This document shows, one piece after another, positions 63,181 to 64,000 of a stretch of 64,000 bases of DNA. The stretch's first letter is position 1; each line of letters begins with the position of its first letter. Both the position numbers and the translations under genes were made by a program. A model generated the notes under the pieces. The model was not told the origin of the DNA. It was given only the letters and a program-made list of their open reading frames with translations, and ran no database searches. This DNA is from Granulosicoccus sp. (GTDB lineage Bacteria; Pseudomonadota; Gammaproteobacteria; Granulosicoccales; Granulosicoccaceae): assembly GCA_020627685.1 (NCBI GenBank), contig JAHDGK010000006.1, positions 62,001 through 126,000 on the forward strand, given 5' to 3'.

Positions 63181-64000
63181 TTACATTGAGTGTGTATCGT
63201 TAATAGCTAATATACCAGAGCGTCGAATATTCACGCTAATCGGGCTACCGGCTGCTACGTGGCTAGAACTGAGCAAGTGTTGGGGTACGCGAAATCGTAG
63301 TGATTTGGTTACGGTGTGTAGGTGCACGGTGATCGACCACTCATCCCCCATGCTGACGGCATCTCTAACTACACCATGTAGTACATTGTGTTCGGCGTTA
63401 TCGTGAGAAGAGTTGTCTGCCAAAGAGATTGCGCTGGGTGCGATAAGTAATGTCACGCGTGTACCCGGTGCTAAATCTGATGGCTCTCCGTGAAGAGTTT
63501 CAGTACCGCCCAACTCGTAACTCGTATGCGTTGAGTCCTGATTGGATACGCTCGCTGCAAACAAGTTTTGGTGTCCCAGCAATTTTGCAATCGCCTTACT
63601 TTCGGGGGCGCTGATAACCTCATGTACAGAGCCTTGTTGAAGCGTTTGGCCTTTGTGGATTAAACACATGCTGTCAGCCAGCTGCTGAACTTCACCAACA
63701 TCATGCGTCACTAGAACCATGGGGATATCCAAACCGCGACGAAGTTTTGCTAGCTCTCGGTAGAGCTTGCGTCGAGTTTGTTGATCAACCGCAGAGAAGG
63801 GTTCGTCGAGAAGTAGCACCGACGGGTTGGATGCCAATGCTCGGGCCAGTGCAACACGTTGTTTCTGTCCACCGGATAGTTGGCCGGGTTTGCGTTTTTC
63901 CAAACCGGTCATGTTGGTCCGTTCCAACCAGCTTGCGGCAATCTGTTTTTTCTCGGCACGCGTTGAGCCGCGTATGGCCAGAGAAACGTTTTCTTCCACG
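63181..64000 (-). CDS. ABC transporter ATP-binding protein, 5' end beyond the window
   Basis: The visible 272 residues contain the signature LSGGQKQRVALARAL, Walker B VLLLDEPFSAVD and the H-loop VTHD, followed by an extended C-terminal TOBE-like domain (PGTRVTLLIAPSAISLAD and the final strands). Walker A is missing because the gene starts past position 64000, so the Met near 63999 is not the true start. C-terminal TOBE domains occur in ModC, PotA, CysA and FbpC-type import ATPases. An Fbp-type role is possible because fbpAB at the left edge lacks an ATPase, but ModC is as likely. It is coupled to mbfA by 7 nt. Confidence 0.85.
   Translation of the reverse strand, partial: VEENVSLAIRGSTRAEKKQIAASWLERTNMTGLEKRKPGQLSGGQKQRVALARALASNPSVLLLDEPFSAVDQQTRRKLYRELAKLRRGLDIPMVLVTHDVGEVQQLADSMCLIHKGQTLQQGSVHEVISAPESKAIAKLLGHQNLFAASVSNQDSTHTSYELGGTETLHGEPSDLAPGTRVTLLIAPSAISLADNSSHDNAEHNVLHGVVRDAVSMGDEWSITVHLHTVTKSLRFRVPQHLLSSSHVAAGSPISVNIRRSGILAINDTHSM

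Noticed and set aside
1-64000. tRNA, rRNA, CRISPR arrays, prophage or transposase genes
   Set aside because: Intergenic regions were read for these; no cloverleaf-like sequence, regular repeat array, integrase or transposase motif was seen.

Overview
The window is a chromosomal stretch of a Gram-negative, probably gammaproteobacterial heterotroph. Supporting this are a divergently controlled SitABCD/MntR-type manganese system, a Fur-type operator in front of an FbpA-type ferric-binding protein, type II dihydroorotase, the E. coli-like fused PntA/PntB transhydrogenase, PutA, OmpA-family and lipoprotein export signals, and moderate GC content. The exact genus cannot be fixed from the sequence; a marine or environmental lineage is a guess. 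No phage, insertion sequence, integrase, CRISPR array, rRNA or tRNA was seen. The genes are densely packed, with many 1-11 nt overlaps.

Layout. 0.2-9.9 kb is metal and redox: a DoxX-type membrane domain fused to a degenerate NDH-2-like flavoprotein, the ferric transporter fbpAB, sitABCD and mntR. 9.9-18.8 kb is nucleotide and general metabolism: pyrC, pyrE, an M20 amidohydrolase, a CPA2 antiporter, an SDR, a 2-oxoglutarate/Fe(II)-type oxygenase, a cyclase-FHA protein, a PfkB sugar kinase and pncA. 18.8-30.6 kb holds a coiled-coil OmpA protein and a complete glycogen locus: glgC-glgA-glgB leftward, and glgP-glgX rightward. 30.6-42.5 kb has an LtaS-like membrane domain without its catalytic half, then a leftward Wzx/Wzy-type exopolysaccharide cluster (tyrosine autokinase, priming transferase, WecG-type transferase, flippase, two GT2 enzymes, polymerase, galE, GH16 hydrolase).

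42.8-47.0 kb is a rightward trio: a phospholipase-D-fold protein, an AttH/CrtC-like lipoprotein and a di-heme cytochrome c lipoprotein. 47.2-49.2 kb is the D-glutamate catabolic pair dgcN-dgcA. 49.2-58.1 kb has a LEA-like membrane-anchored protein, hemC, pntAB and putA. 58.3-64.0 kb has a glycosyltransferase, an OmpR-family regulator, a stand-alone regulatory domain with a degenerate kinase-like membrane protein, mbfA, and an ABC ATPase cut by the window edge.

How the genes work together. Two metal importers (Fe, Mn), each with its own apparent metal-responsive control, sit at the left, and a ferritin-like iron exporter at the right. Glycogen synthesis and breakdown are back to back around one divergent promoter region. 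The polysaccharide cluster has the inner-membrane parts for repeat-unit assembly and polymerisation, but no outer-membrane exporter in this window. The least familiar parts are the DoxX/pseudo-NDH-2 fusion, the truncated LtaS-like protein, the PLD/AttH/cytochrome trio and the degenerate kinase module. Short-site coordinates were read by eye and may be off by 1-2 bases.
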